A stretch of DNA of 64,000 bases. Origin: Terrimesophilobacter sp964651535 (GTDB lineage: Bacteria > Actinomycetota > Actinomycetes > Actinomycetales > Microbacteriaceae). The translations under genes were made by a program, and so were the position numbers. The stretch spans positions 806,001 to 870,000 of the forward strand of contig CAZYYE010000002.1 in NCBI GenBank assembly GCA_964651535.1, written 5' to 3'. Positions 33,670 to 42,478 of the stretch are shown here, piece by piece. Under the pieces are notes generated by a model. The model saw nothing but the letters and a program-made list of their open reading frames with translations. It ran no database searches and was not told where the DNA came from. Positions within the stretch are counted from its first letter, which is position 1, and every line of letters starts with the position of its first letter.

Positions 33670-34557
33670 TCAGAGGGTGGAGAGGATCTCGCGCATGATG
33701 CTCGCGGCCTCCGACGGGGTCTTGCCGACCCGGACGCCTGCGGCCTCGAGCGCTTCCTTCTTCGCTTGCGCCGTGCCGGCCGAGCCGGACACGATCGCGC
33801 CCGCGTGGCCCATGGTCTTGCCCTCCGGCGCCGTGAACCCTGCCACGTAGCCCACGACGGGCTTCGTCACATTGGCCTTGATGAAGTCGGCCGCCCGCTC
33901 CTCGGCATCGCCACCGATCTCGCCGATCATGACGATCGCCTTCGTCTCGGGGTCCGCCTCGAACGCCGCGAGCGCGTCGATGTGGGTCGTGCCGATGATG
34001 GGGTCGCCGCCAATGCCGATCGCAGTGGAGAATCCGAGATCCCGCAACTCGTACATCATCTGGTACGTGAGCGTGCCCGACTTCGACACGAGTCCGATCG
34101 GGCCCTTGTGGGTGATGTTCGCGGGAGTGATGCCCACGAGCGCTTCGTCCGGTGTGATGATGCCCGGGCAGTTCGGGCCGATGATGCGCGTCGCGCCGCC
34201 CCTGGACTTCGCGTGCGCCCACGCCTCGGCGGAGTCCTGCACCGGGATGCCCTCCGTGATGACCACGAGGAGCGGGATGGCCGCGTCGATCGCTTCGATC
34301 ATGGCGTCCTTCGCGTGCGCCGGCGGAACGAAGATGATGGACACATCCGCGCCCGTCTTCTCCATCGCCTCGGTGACAGTGCCGAACACGGGCAGTTCCA
34401 CCGATCCGTGGGTGACGGTCGTTCCCGCCTTGCGCGCGTTCACGCCGCCGACCACCTGGGTTCCGGCCTTGAGCATGAGCGCCGTGTGCTTCGTGCCCTC
34501 GCCGCCCGTGATGCCCTGGACGATGACCTTCGAGTCCTTGTTGAGGAAGATTGACAT
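33670..34557 (-). CDS. sucD: Succinyl-CoA synthetase, alpha subunit
   Basis: 295 residues. With SucC it makes ATP/GTP from succinyl-CoA in the TCA cycle. CoA-binding QGITGGEGTKHT near the N-terminus and the phosphorylated His in GHAGAIVSG. AAGGGA precedes the ATG at 34557. It follows sucC after 85 bases. Confidence 0.96.
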   Translation of the reverse strand: MSIFLNKDSKVIVQGITGGEGTKHTALMLKAGTQVVGGVNARKAGTTVTHGSVELPVFGTVTEAMEKTGADVSIIFVPPAHAKDAMIEAIDAAIPLLVVITEGIPVQDSAEAWAHAKSRGGATRIIGPNCPGIITPDEALVGITPANITHKGPIGLVSKSGTLTYQMMYELRDLGFSTAIGIGGDPIIGTTHIDALAAFEADPETKAIVMIGEIGGDAEERAADFIKANVTKPVVGYVAGFTAPEGKTMGHAGAIVSGSAGTAQAKKEALEAAGVRVGKTPSEAASIMREILSTL

Positions 34558-34642
34558 TTGCGATCCCTTACTTTGGTTACCGGCTTCGGCCGGGGCGGCC
34601 TCCGTCGCAGCTCGCGCGCGAAGGCCAGAAATGGCCTACGAC

Positions 34643-35803
34643 TTAGCTTGCGAGCTGCGCAGCCTTGTCGGCGCCGATGTCCATGGTGTCGGCGAGCGTC
34701 ACGAGCGGATGCGCCGCCTCGTTCAGGATGCGCCGCCCCTCCTCGACGTTGTTGCCGTCGAGCCGCACGACGAGCGGCTTGTTGGCGGCGTCGCCCAACT
34801 TCGCGAGCGCGCCGACGATTCCGTTCGCGACAGCGTCGCACGCCGTGATGCCGCCGAACACGTTCACGAACACGCTCTTGACCTGCGCATCGCCGAGAAT
34901 CACGTCGAGGCCTGCTGCCATGACGTCCGCAGATGCGCCGCCGCCGATGTCCAGGAAGTTGGCCGGCTTGACGCCGCCATACTTTTCGCCCGCGTACGCG
35001 ACGACATCCAGGGTGCTCATGACAAGACCTGCACCGTTCCCGATCACGCCAACCTCGCCGTCGAGTTTCACGTAATTGAGGTCCGCGGCCTTCGCCTTCT
35101 CTTCGAGCGGGTCGGCGGAAGCCGTGTCCTCCAGTGCAGCGTGGTTCGGGTGACGGAACTCGGCGTTCTCGTCCAGAGTCACCTTGCCGTCGAGCGCGAT
35201 GATGCGGCCATCCTCCGTGAGGACGAGCGGGTTGACCTCGACGAGCGTCGCGTCTTCACCCTTGTAGACGTCATAGAGCTTGACGAGCACGGGCGCGACC
35301 TTCGCGATGAGGTCCTCCGGAAATCCGCCTGCGCGCGCGATCTCAGCGGCCTTGCCCTCGTCGATGCCCTCCACGGGGTTGACTTCGATGCGCGCGAGCG
35401 CCTCAGGGCGCTCCACCGCGAGCACTTCGATCTCCACGCCGCCCTCGACGCTGCACAGCGAAAGGTACGAGCGGTTGGCCCGATCCAGAAGCACCGAGAA
35501 GTAGAACTCGCGCTCGATGCGCGCCCCCGCGGCGACCATGACGCGGCGCACGACGTGGCCTTTGATGTCGAGTCCGAGGATCTGCTTCGCGGCTTCGGCA
35601 GCATCGTCCGGGTTGTGGACGACCTTTACGCCGCCGGCTTTGCCGCGCCCACCAATCTTGACCTGGGCTTTGACAACCACGGTTCCGCCGAGCTTCTCGG
35701 CGGCCGCTCGAACTTCGTCAGGGGTGTCGGCGATGATGCCCGGCAGTACCGGCACTCCATACGCCTCGAAGAGGTCACGGGCCTGGTACTCGAATAAATC
35801 CAC
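34643..35803 (-). CDS. sucC: Succinyl-CoA synthetase, beta subunit
   Basis: 386 residues, normal length. ATP-grasp domain (VVKAQVKIGGRGKAGGVK, VEVNPLVLTEDG) and a C-terminal ligase domain (FLDIGGGASADVM, FVNVFGGITACD). The protein starts at a GTG at 35803 with the conserved MDLFEYQARDLF N-terminus; an upstream in-frame ATG would add about 25 residues not typical of the family. Confidence 0.96.
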   Translation of the reverse strand: MDLFEYQARDLFEAYGVPVLPGIIADTPDEVRAAAEKLGGTVVVKAQVKIGGRGKAGGVKVVHNPDDAAEAAKQILGLDIKGHVVRRVMVAAGARIEREFYFSVLLDRANRSYLSLCSVEGGVEIEVLAVERPEALARIEVNPVEGIDEGKAAEIARAGGFPEDLIAKVAPVLVKLYDVYKGEDATLVEVNPLVLTEDGRIIALDGKVTLDENAEFRHPNHAALEDTASADPLEEKAKAADLNYVKLDGEVGVIGNGAGLVMSTLDVVAYAGEKYGGVKPANFLDIGGGASADVMAAGLDVILGDAQVKSVFVNVFGGITACDAVANGIVGALAKLGDAANKPLVVRLDGNNVEEGRRILNEAAHPLVTLADTMDIGADKAAQLAS

Positions 35804-35893
35804 GCTGTCTGTCCAATCCGAATTGGTGGGGGAAGCGGCACTATCTCGATGACGAGACGGTCGGACATCGGGACACATTTGCCATGAAGAACT

Positions 35894-37351
35894 CTACCCG
35901 CTTGGCCGACGGGTGTTTTGCGGGGCGCCTCGGACCGCCTCGAACCGCACGGTCCCAGTGGCGATGTCCGCCGTGACGAGGCGTGCCGCGATCACCTGAC
36001 CGGCCGAGAGCTCGCCCTCGCATTCCGCTGTGACTGCCGGATCGGTGAGCTGGATGTGCCCACCGCCTTCCTTCGCCGCGATGACGGTGGCCGTGAAAAC
36101 TTCGCCGACGCGGTCGCGCAGGACTGCCGCTTCGACGGCGCTCACGGCCGCGTGGTCGAGCCGCCCCGCGAGGGAATCCGATGTCGCCATGATGGGAGGC
36201 AGCTCCGGCAGGGCTGTGCGTGCCCAACCCGGCACCTCGCGGCCGTTGGCGAGAGCCTCGCAGACGACGAGCACGAATCGATCGACGAGCCGACGCAAAG
36301 GCGCGGTGGCGTGCGCGTACGGCGCGCCGACCGCGGACTGGATCGTCTCGTCAGGCAGCGCGCCGTCGAAGGCCGTGTAGCCGGCTCCGCGGAACAGCGA
36401 CGCCGCGGCATGCATGATCGCGAGCTGCTTCGGGTCTGCGGGGTCGAGTGTGCGCAAGTATGCGCCATACTCCACGGTCTCCGGCCAGGGGGATCCGAGT
36501 GCGGCGGCGCGGCGGCGGAACCAGGTGATCGACTCGTCGCTCGGTGCCGGCATCGTGCGAAGGATGCCGACCCTCCCGTCGATCATGATCGCCGCGGCGG
36601 CCATGCCGGTCATGAGGGAAATTTGCGCGTTCCAGTCTTCGGCCTCGACTGGTTTGCGGCGCACCAGCTCGTACCGCCCGTCCTCTTCGCCAATTTCCTG
36701 ATCCGGTCGTCCGAGACTCGCGCCACCCCGTTCGCGTTCGAGCCGGATGCGCGCCTCGCCGATCACTTTCAGAAGCGCCACATGCGCTGGCGCGGTGCCG
36801 GAGTCGATGAGCCTCTGCACGTGCGCGTAGTCGAATCGTGCCTCGCTGCGCACGCGGGCGCGCTCGAGGGTCGTGGCCGTGACACGAGCCTCCGCGTCGA
36901 GATCGAACGTCCACACGTAGGCGCCGCGAATCTCGCGCGGCAAAAGCGATGCGGCGCTCTCGCTGAGCACGACCGGGTGCAACGGGATGCGCCCATCTGG
37001 CGGGTACAAGGTCTGGCCCCGCGTGCGCGCCTCCGCGTCGATCGCGCCGCCGGGCCTCACGAACGCGGGGACATCCGCAATCGCGTAACGCACCCGGTAG
37101 CCGGCTCCCCGGCGTTCCAAGTGCATGGCCTGGTCGAGGTCCATGGCGTCGGAGGGGTCGATCGTGAAGAACGGCACCTCGAGCAGGTCGAGTGCCGGCC
37201 AGGTTTCGGATGCTGCCGCGGCCGCCGCTTTCGCCTCCGCCTCGACCGCGAGCGGGAACTCCGCGGTCACACCGAGTTCGTCGCGGATGTCCGCGAGCGC
37301 CTTCGCGAGCTCGCCGTCGGCCGTGCCGAGGCGCACAGTGTGCAGCGTCAC
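35894..37351 (-). CDS. RNB-domain exoribonuclease (RNase II family)
   Basis: 485 residues, a compact actinobacterial form. The RNB catalytic centre is IDPSDAMDLDQAM (Asp cluster for Mg2+), with RGQTLYPPDGRIPLHP and YAHATAPLRRLVDRF, the last containing the conserved Arg. Strong cold-shock domains are not apparent and the C-terminal part is a short OB-like region. Predicted 3'-5' RNA decay. The start is GTG at 37351, downstream of two hairpins after pcrA. Confidence 0.88.
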   Translation of the reverse strand: MTLHTVRLGTADGELAKALADIRDELGVTAEFPLAVEAEAKAAAAAASETWPALDLLEVPFFTIDPSDAMDLDQAMHLERRGAGYRVRYAIADVPAFVRPGGAIDAEARTRGQTLYPPDGRIPLHPVVLSESAASLLPREIRGAYVWTFDLDAEARVTATTLERARVRSEARFDYAHVQRLIDSGTAPAHVALLKVIGEARIRLERERGGASLGRPDQEIGEEDGRYELVRRKPVEAEDWNAQISLMTGMAAAAIMIDGRVGILRTMPAPSDESITWFRRRAAALGSPWPETVEYGAYLRTLDPADPKQLAIMHAAASLFRGAGYTAFDGALPDETIQSAVGAPYAHATAPLRRLVDRFVLVVCEALANGREVPGWARTALPELPPIMATSDSLAGRLDHAAVSAVEAAVLRDRVGEVFTATVIAAKEGGGHIQLTDPAVTAECEGELSAGQVIAARLVTADIATGTVRFEAVRGAPQNTRRPSG

Positions 37352-37381
37352 AGCGAGCAGCTCACTCGATCTTCTCGATCG

Positions 37382-37444
37382 GCACGATCGTCAACAGGCG
37401 ATCGTGCATCAGGAGGGTTCGAGAAGATCATCCGATCTTCTCGA
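37382..37444 (-). terminator. Two tandem hairpins at the pcrA 3' end
   Basis: Stem 1: TCGAGAAGATC (37419-37429), 4-base loop, GATCTTCTCGA (37434-37444), 11 bp perfect; the pcrA stop (37428-37430) lies inside it. Stem 2: GCACGATCG (37382-37390), 8-base loop, CGATCGTGC (37399-37407), 9 bp perfect. They sit between pcrA and the RNB nuclease gene. Confidence 0.75.
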
Positions 37445-39869
37445 TCGGACTGATCTTGATGAGCAGGCGTTTACGTCCCGCCGCCTCGAACTGCACCTCG
37501 GCAACCGACTTCGCGCCAGACCCGGTCACTGCCGTCACCTTGCCGTCGCCGAAATCCACGTGCCGGATGCGGTCGCCGGCCGCAAGTGTGAGGTCCCCGT
37601 TGTCGCGCACGGTGCTCGTCACGCGGCTCGCCCACTCCGTCTTCGGGCGTTCAGCGGCCCGCGCGGCCATCCGTGCCCTCGCCGTCGCGCCGGGCCCCGC
37701 CGACTCGATCGCGTAACCGCCTGAGCTCCCGAAGGAGCCGCCGGCAATCGACGTCTCGGCGCCGAATCCGCCGCGCCGCGCGTTGAGCGCCCGCGGCTCC
37801 GTGCCGCCGCGCGAGTTCGCCATCCCGGGCGACTGCCTCCAGTCGATGAGTTCGGTCGGGATCTCCTGCAGGTACCGGCTCGGCATGGCCACGGTCACGT
37901 CGCCGAACTGCGCGCGCGTCATCGCGAGGGACAGGTAGAGGCGACGCCGCGCCCGGGTGATCCCCACGTAGAACAGCCGACGCTCCTCGGCAGGGCCGCC
38001 GGGTTCGCCCGCGGACATCTGGTGCGGGAGCAACCCCTCTTCGACTCCCGTGAGGAACACCGCTTCGAACTCGAGTCCTTTTGCGGTGTGGAGGGTCATG
38101 AGGGAGACGGTTCCACTCGAGTCGTCCAGTTCATCCGCCGCCGCGACGAGCGACACCTCGGTGAGGAAGTCGAGCAGCGTACCGGTTGGGTTGTTCTTGC
38201 GGAACTCGCGCGTGACGGCGATGAGTTCGTCGACGTTCTCGGCGCGCGCCTCGTCCTGCGGGTCGCGGCTCGCACGCAGAGCCTCCAGGAATCCCGTGCG
38301 GTCGAGAAGCGCGGTGAGGATGTCCGCGGGGGCCGCAGTCTCGGCCGTCGCGCCGACTTCGTCCAGGATCGTTGCAAGCCCGTCAATAGCCGCAGTCACT
38401 TTCGGGCCGAGTCCGAGCTGGTTCGATTCGCGGAGCGCCTCCCGCAGGGTGCGGCCATCCTTGTCGGCGTGATTCTGCAGCGCCGCTTCCGTGGCAGGCC
38501 CAATGCCGCGCTTGGGCACGTTCATGATGCGGCGCAGCGCGAGCGGGTCGGCCGGGTTCGCCACAGCGATCAAATAGGCCATCGCGTCCTTGATTTCGGC
38601 GCGCTCATAGAACTTGGTGCCTCCGATGACCCGGTAGGGCAGCGCCGAGCGGATGAACACTTCCTCCAGCGCACGCGTCTGCGCGTTCGTACGGTAGAAC
38701 ACGGCGATGTCGCGGTAGTCGATGCCGTTCTCGCGCAGCTCAGCAATCTCGTCGGCGATGAACTGTGCCTCGTCGTGCTGGCTGTACCCGGTGAATCCGA
38801 CGATCTTGTCGCCGTCGCCGATCGTGGTGAACAGCTTCTTGTCCTTGCGGTCGAAGTTGTTGGAAATGACCGCGTTGGCTGCGCTCAGGATGTTCTGGGT
38901 CGAACGGTAGTTCTGTTCGAGCAGAATGACTTTCGACCGGGGGAAGTCGCGTTCGAACTCGACGATGTTGCGGATATCCGCGCCCCGGAACGCGTAGATC
39001 GATTGGTCGGAGTCGCCGACCACCGTCAGGGATGCCGGGCCGAGCGGTTCTGCATATTCCTTCAGAGGCATGCCATCGAATCCGACGGCGCCTTTCAGGT
39101 CGTCGGGCTTCGGTGCGCGCGTGAGTTCACGGATGAGTGAGTACTGCGCGTGGTTCGTGTCCTGGTACTCGTCGACCAGGATGTGCCGGAAGCGGCGCTG
39201 GTACAGGGCGGCGACGCGCGGGAACGCACGGAACAGGTACACGGTCTGGGCGATGAGGTCGTCGAAGTCGAACGCGTTGGCGCGAGTGAGATCGTTCGAG
39301 TAGCGGCGGAACATTTCCACGAAGACGGCTTCGGCGGGGTCGGCGAAGTTGGCGTCGCGCGAGTAGCTTTCGACATCCTGCAGCTCGTTCTTGGCCTTCG
39401 AGATGCGGCCGGCGACCTTGCTCACGGTGAAGCCGAATGTGTCGGCGTCGAGGTCTTTGATGATGCGTTTGATGAGGGCGCGCGAGTCGGCGGAGTCGTA
39501 GATCGTGAAGCTCTTCGTGTAGCCGAAGCTTTCCGCCTCGCGGCGCAGGATCCGGACGCACGCGGAGTGGAACGTCGAGATCCACATGCCTTCCGCAGCT
39601 TTGCCGATGAGGGATTCCACCCGCTCCCGCATCTCGGCGGCGGCCTTGTTCGTGAATGTGATGGCGAGGATCTGGCTCGGCCAGGCATCCTGCGTTTCGA
39701 TGAGGTGGGCGATGCGCCGCGTGAGCACGCTCGTCTTGCCCGAGCCCGCGCCGGCCACGATGAGCAGCGCTTCTCCTCTGTGCAGCACGGCCTCGCGTTG
39801 TTGCGGGTTGAGCCCTTCAAGAAGCCGCGACTCAATGTCGGGATTCGGCAGTTCCGGGATGAAGGTCAT
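37428..39869 (-). CDS. pcrA: ATP-dependent DNA helicase PcrA/UvrD
   Basis: 813 residues, superfamily 1A helicase acting in repair and replication restart. Motifs in order: Walker A GAGSGKTSVLTRR, DEYQDTNHAQYSL (motif II), SDQSIYAFRGAD (III), EQNYRSTQ (IV), TLHTAKGLEFEAVF (V) and YVGITRARRRLYLS (VI). The C-terminal Tudor-like piece (GDRIRHVDFGDGKVTAV) binds RNA polymerase in other PcrA proteins. ATG at 39869 has no obvious ribosome binding site. Confidence 0.96.
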   Translation of the reverse strand: MTFIPELPNPDIESRLLEGLNPQQREAVLHRGEALLIVAGAGSGKTSVLTRRIAHLIETQDAWPSQILAITFTNKAAAEMRERVESLIGKAAEGMWISTFHSACVRILRREAESFGYTKSFTIYDSADSRALIKRIIKDLDADTFGFTVSKVAGRISKAKNELQDVESYSRDANFADPAEAVFVEMFRRYSNDLTRANAFDFDDLIAQTVYLFRAFPRVAALYQRRFRHILVDEYQDTNHAQYSLIRELTRAPKPDDLKGAVGFDGMPLKEYAEPLGPASLTVVGDSDQSIYAFRGADIRNIVEFERDFPRSKVILLEQNYRSTQNILSAANAVISNNFDRKDKKLFTTIGDGDKIVGFTGYSQHDEAQFIADEIAELRENGIDYRDIAVFYRTNAQTRALEEVFIRSALPYRVIGGTKFYERAEIKDAMAYLIAVANPADPLALRRIMNVPKRGIGPATEAALQNHADKDGRTLREALRESNQLGLGPKVTAAIDGLATILDEVGATAETAAPADILTALLDRTGFLEALRASRDPQDEARAENVDELIAVTREFRKNNPTGTLLDFLTEVSLVAAADELDDSSGTVSLMTLHTAKGLEFEAVFLTGVEEGLLPHQMSAGEPGGPAEERRLFYVGITRARRRLYLSLAMTRAQFGDVTVAMPSRYLQEIPTELIDWRQSPGMANSRGGTEPRALNARRGGFGAETSIAGGSFGSSGGYAIESAGPGATARARMAARAAERPKTEWASRVTSTVRDNGDLTLAAGDRIRHVDFGDGKVTAVTGSGAKSVAEVQFEAAGRKRLLIKISPIEKIG

Positions 39870-39913
39870 GGCCCATCAATTGTAGGCTCGCCCGCCGACC
39901 GCCACGTTTCGGT

Positions 39914-39995
39914 CCCAAATGAAGGCAATCCGGTGATGTCACGTTGGACCGCCCAATGATTCCGGCGGGCCGCCGCGACTTCTCCTTCATTTGGG
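39914..39995. repeat. 82-bp inverted-arm element, copy A
   Basis: CCCAAATGAAGG (39914-39925) and CCTTCATTTGGG (39984-39995) around a 58-base unique interior. It lies between the pcrA start and the AbiEi/DUF559 gene, which read away from each other. Confidence 0.9.
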
Positions 39996-40069
39996 CCCAG
40001 CGGAGAGGAATGCCACAGAAGTAGCGGTGCTGTGCCAGGAGCCGCACGCACCAAGCGGATGCTGACGAG

Positions 40070-40948
40070 ATGCGATCGCTCACCGAAACCATTTCGACAC
40101 TCGGCGGTCTTGCCGCAACCCACGAATTGCTTGCCGCGGGCTTCCACAAGAGGACGTTGTCGTTCGCGGTCAACTACGGCCATGTTGTTCGAGTGCGGCA
40201 GGGCTGGTATTGCATGCCAGAGCTCAACCAAACAGTGCAGCGGGCCGTCAGGATAGGTGGTCGGCCCGGTTGCATCTCCGGCGCTGCGCTGCACGGAATG
40301 TGGAGTCCACCGGACGAATACCTGCATGTGTCGCTCGACCACAATGAGTGCAGGCTGCGCTCGCCCGACAATATGCGGCGGCGGCTTGCCAGAAATGCGT
40401 CCGAGGTGAGGACACACTGGAATACGAAATCGCGATCTGGAACGCGCCTCGTGCTGGATCCAATCTCCTGCCTCGCCGAGGTGGTGCACTGTCAACCGCT
40501 CGAGTACGCCGTTGCCATCGCAAACTCCGGCCTTCGCCCGTCCGTAATTCAGTCAAACCCACTGATATCCCGCTCGCAATGGCAGAGTCTGGCCGATACC
40601 GTGCCGAGGATTGCAGGCATCCTGCATCTGGCTGACGGAATCTGTGAGAGCGGCACCGAGTCCATCACGTTGGTCCGACTTGCCCAACACAAGTTGCCGC
40701 TGAGACGCCAGGTGTGGATCGATGGCAAACGCGTCGACTTTTTGGTCGGCCGGCGGCTCATTATTGAAGTGGATGGCGCTGCGTACCACATCGACCCGGT
40801 TCGCTTTGAGCTTGATAGAACACGTGACGCACAATTGTGCGCCATCAATTTTGTCGTCCTCCGCTTCAGCTACAACCAGGTGATCTACCGCTGGCACGAA
40901 GTCGAGCGGGCTGTTCTTGCCGCCGTTGCCCGCTGCGACCATCTCTGA
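40070..40948 (+). CDS. AbiEi-like winged-helix protein with C-terminal DUF559 nuclease domain
   Basis: 292 residues. The N-terminal part (ATHELLAAGFHKRTLSFAVN) resembles the winged helix of type IV AbiEi antitoxins. The C-terminal part is a DUF559 PD-(D/E)xK fold with Asp223 (RVDFLV), Glu233 and Asp235 (IIEVDG) and Glu197 (SGTESI), so nuclease activity is plausible. No toxin partner (AbiEii) is adjacent. The gene is alone, is visibly less GC-rich than its neighbours, and is bracketed by 82-bp elements A and B, which hints at transfer as a unit. ATG at 40070 has only a weak ribosome binding site. Function unknown. Confidence 0.8.
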   Translation: MRSLTETISTLGGLAATHELLAAGFHKRTLSFAVNYGHVVRVRQGWYCMPELNQTVQRAVRIGGRPGCISGAALHGMWSPPDEYLHVSLDHNECRLRSPDNMRRRLARNASEVRTHWNTKSRSGTRLVLDPISCLAEVVHCQPLEYAVAIANSGLRPSVIQSNPLISRSQWQSLADTVPRIAGILHLADGICESGTESITLVRLAQHKLPLRRQVWIDGKRVDFLVGRRLIIEVDGAAYHIDPVRFELDRTRDAQLCAINFVVLRFSYNQVIYRWHEVERAVLAAVARCDHL

Positions 40949-41000
40949 CTTGCTTCATGCACAACTGACGACCTGCGCACCGACCTGCCCCATTGCGTGA

Positions 41001-41082
41001 CCCAAATGAAGGCGATTCGCCCCGTGCATTAGCCACTCCTCGTTGGGGAGCGTGTATTCGGTCCGGATTGCCTTCATTTGGG
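41001..41082. repeat. 82-bp inverted-arm element, copy B
   Basis: CCCAAATGAAGG (41001-41012) and CCTTCATTTGGG (41071-41082). As RNA the arms pair for 19 bp, since the next seven positions also match with two G-U wobbles. It lies between the convergent AbiEi/DUF559 and glpQ-like genes. Confidence 0.9.
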
Positions 41083-41110
41083 ACCGCGACGACAATCGCG
41101 GAGTGGGAGG

Positions 41111-42112
41111 CTAGAGGCCGGCACGGGCCTCGATGGCGAGGTCCGGCTGGTCGGCGAACACCCCGTCGAGGCCTGTACGCATGATCAGCCGGAACTCATC
41201 GAGCCAGGTGCCGTACTCCTTTGGCCCTCCGGCCTTGCGAAAGTTTTTCGCAAGGAAGTTGTTCTCGGCCCGCAGGGTCCAACAAAACACGGTGAGACCG
41301 GCCGCATGCGCACGGTCCACCAGATCCGTTGTGCCGATCACCTGGCCCGAGGCATCCGTCGTCAGAAGCAGGCGCTTGTCGACACTGATTCCGTGAATGC
41401 CCGAAGCGGCAAGGTCAGCCAGCCCCTCGGATGTGAGGTACTCGGCGAACGTCCTCGCGTCCCGACCTCGAGCAGCAACCTCATCCGCCGGCGCCCCTGA
41501 CGCCTCCAGCAGGAACACATACCGCGCGTCGATCCCCCTACCCCGCAATTGCCGAAGCACGCCGGTTTCAAAACTTTCCACCGTGAGCCGCGGATCGCTC
41601 CGCCACCCGGCGCTGCCGAGTTCCGCCGCAAACAGCTCATCCAGCGGCAGGCCAATCGATTCGAAGTACGTCGCGTGCTTGATCTCCGCGACCATCCCCA
41701 CCCCGCCCCGGTCATCGAGCAAATCGAGCAGGTCGGTCAGGCGCAGGATGCCGAACTCGCCATCGAAGGCCCGGCCCCGCAGCTTGGGGAGCCGCTCCCG
41801 CACCCGCAACGTCTTCAACTCAGCCCACGTGAAGTCTTCGGTGAACCACCCCGTGAGCTTCTGGCCATCGATCACCTTCGTCGTGCGACGCTCGGTGAAC
41901 TCGGTTCGCGACGCGACATCCGTAGTCCCAGAAATTTCGTTCTCGTGGCGGAGAACCAAAACGCCGTCGCGCGAGGCGACAATATCCGGCTCGACCGCGT
42001 CCACGCCCATGTTCAGCGCGAGCTCATAGGCGGCCCGGCTGTGCTCCGGGCGGTACCCGCACGCACCCCGGTGGGCGATGACGAGCGGTCGGTGCCGCGA
42101 AGCCGATTTCAC
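41111..42112 (-). CDS. Glycerophosphodiester phosphodiesterase
   Basis: 333 residues, GDPD TIM barrel. Splits glycerophosphodiesters to glycerol-3-P and an alcohol. Catalytic pieces: IAHRGACGYRPEHS, VEPDIVASRDGVLVLRHE with the metal Glu and Asp, and EIKHATYF. No signal peptide is seen, so it is probably cytoplasmic. GlpD, encoded at 46855, could use the glycerol-3-P. GTG at 42112 is the start. Confidence 0.9.
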   Translation of the reverse strand: MKSASRHRPLVIAHRGACGYRPEHSRAAYELALNMGVDAVEPDIVASRDGVLVLRHENEISGTTDVASRTEFTERRTTKVIDGQKLTGWFTEDFTWAELKTLRVRERLPKLRGRAFDGEFGILRLTDLLDLLDDRGGVGMVAEIKHATYFESIGLPLDELFAAELGSAGWRSDPRLTVESFETGVLRQLRGRGIDARYVFLLEASGAPADEVAARGRDARTFAEYLTSEGLADLAASGIHGISVDKRLLLTTDASGQVIGTTDLVDRAHAAGLTVFCWTLRAENNFLAKNFRKAGGPKEYGTWLDEFRLIMRTGLDGVFADQPDLAIEARAGL

Positions 42113-42154
42113 ACTGCAACGCTACGCGATGCTCGCTCTTGCTAATCTGCTGGA

Positions 42155-42478
42155 ATGGAACGCTGCGAGAGTTGCGATCGCGAGCTCGCGTCGAACTGGA
42201 AGTTCTGCATCTACTGCGGGCGCCCCATGGTTCGCCGCCCCTCGCACGGTGCGGAGCGTCTCCCGGCGACCATGCTCCCTGGCGCAGCGTTTCCCGCACC
42301 GGCAATGCCCGCAGGGGAGAGCTCGGTCGGGTTACTCGCTTCCGCGATCCGCGACGAGACCGTGGAACCGAAAGAGCGCAAATATGACGCACCGTTCTGG
42401 GTCGGCGTAGCAATGGGCGTTCTCGGGCTCGCGCTCATCATTTATGCGGCGGTGCAGATCTACGCGTCGAATGCCTAA
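42155..42478 (+). CDS. Small zinc-ribbon membrane protein
   Basis: 107 residues. Four cysteines in two CxxC knuckles (CESC at 4-7, CIYC at 18-21) form a zinc ribbon; a Pro/Ala-rich linker leads to one C-terminal membrane helix (about 82-103). Function unknown. A TAATCT -10 ends 6 bases before the ATG, which suggests a leaderless mRNA. It overlaps the next gene by 8 bases. Confidence 0.75.
   Translation: MERCESCDRELASNWKFCIYCGRPMVRRPSHGAERLPATMLPGAAFPAPAMPAGESSVGLLASAIRDETVEPKERKYDAPFWVGVAMGVLGLALIIYAAVQIYASNA

Noticed and set aside
34558..34642. Possible regulatory RNA between sucC and sucD
   Set aside because: Small inverted repeats (CCGGC/GGCCGG, GGCC/GGCC) are too short to support a structured element.
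40070..40948. A complete type IV toxin-antitoxin pair
   Set aside because: Only the AbiEi-like gene is present; the next gene is a convergent phosphodiesterase, not an AbiEii nucleotidyltransferase.
39914..41082. Reading elements A and B as an insertion-sequence pair or integron cassette
   Set aside because: No transposase or integrase, no target-site duplication seen, and no attC core sites; kept only as a cassette-like hypothesis.
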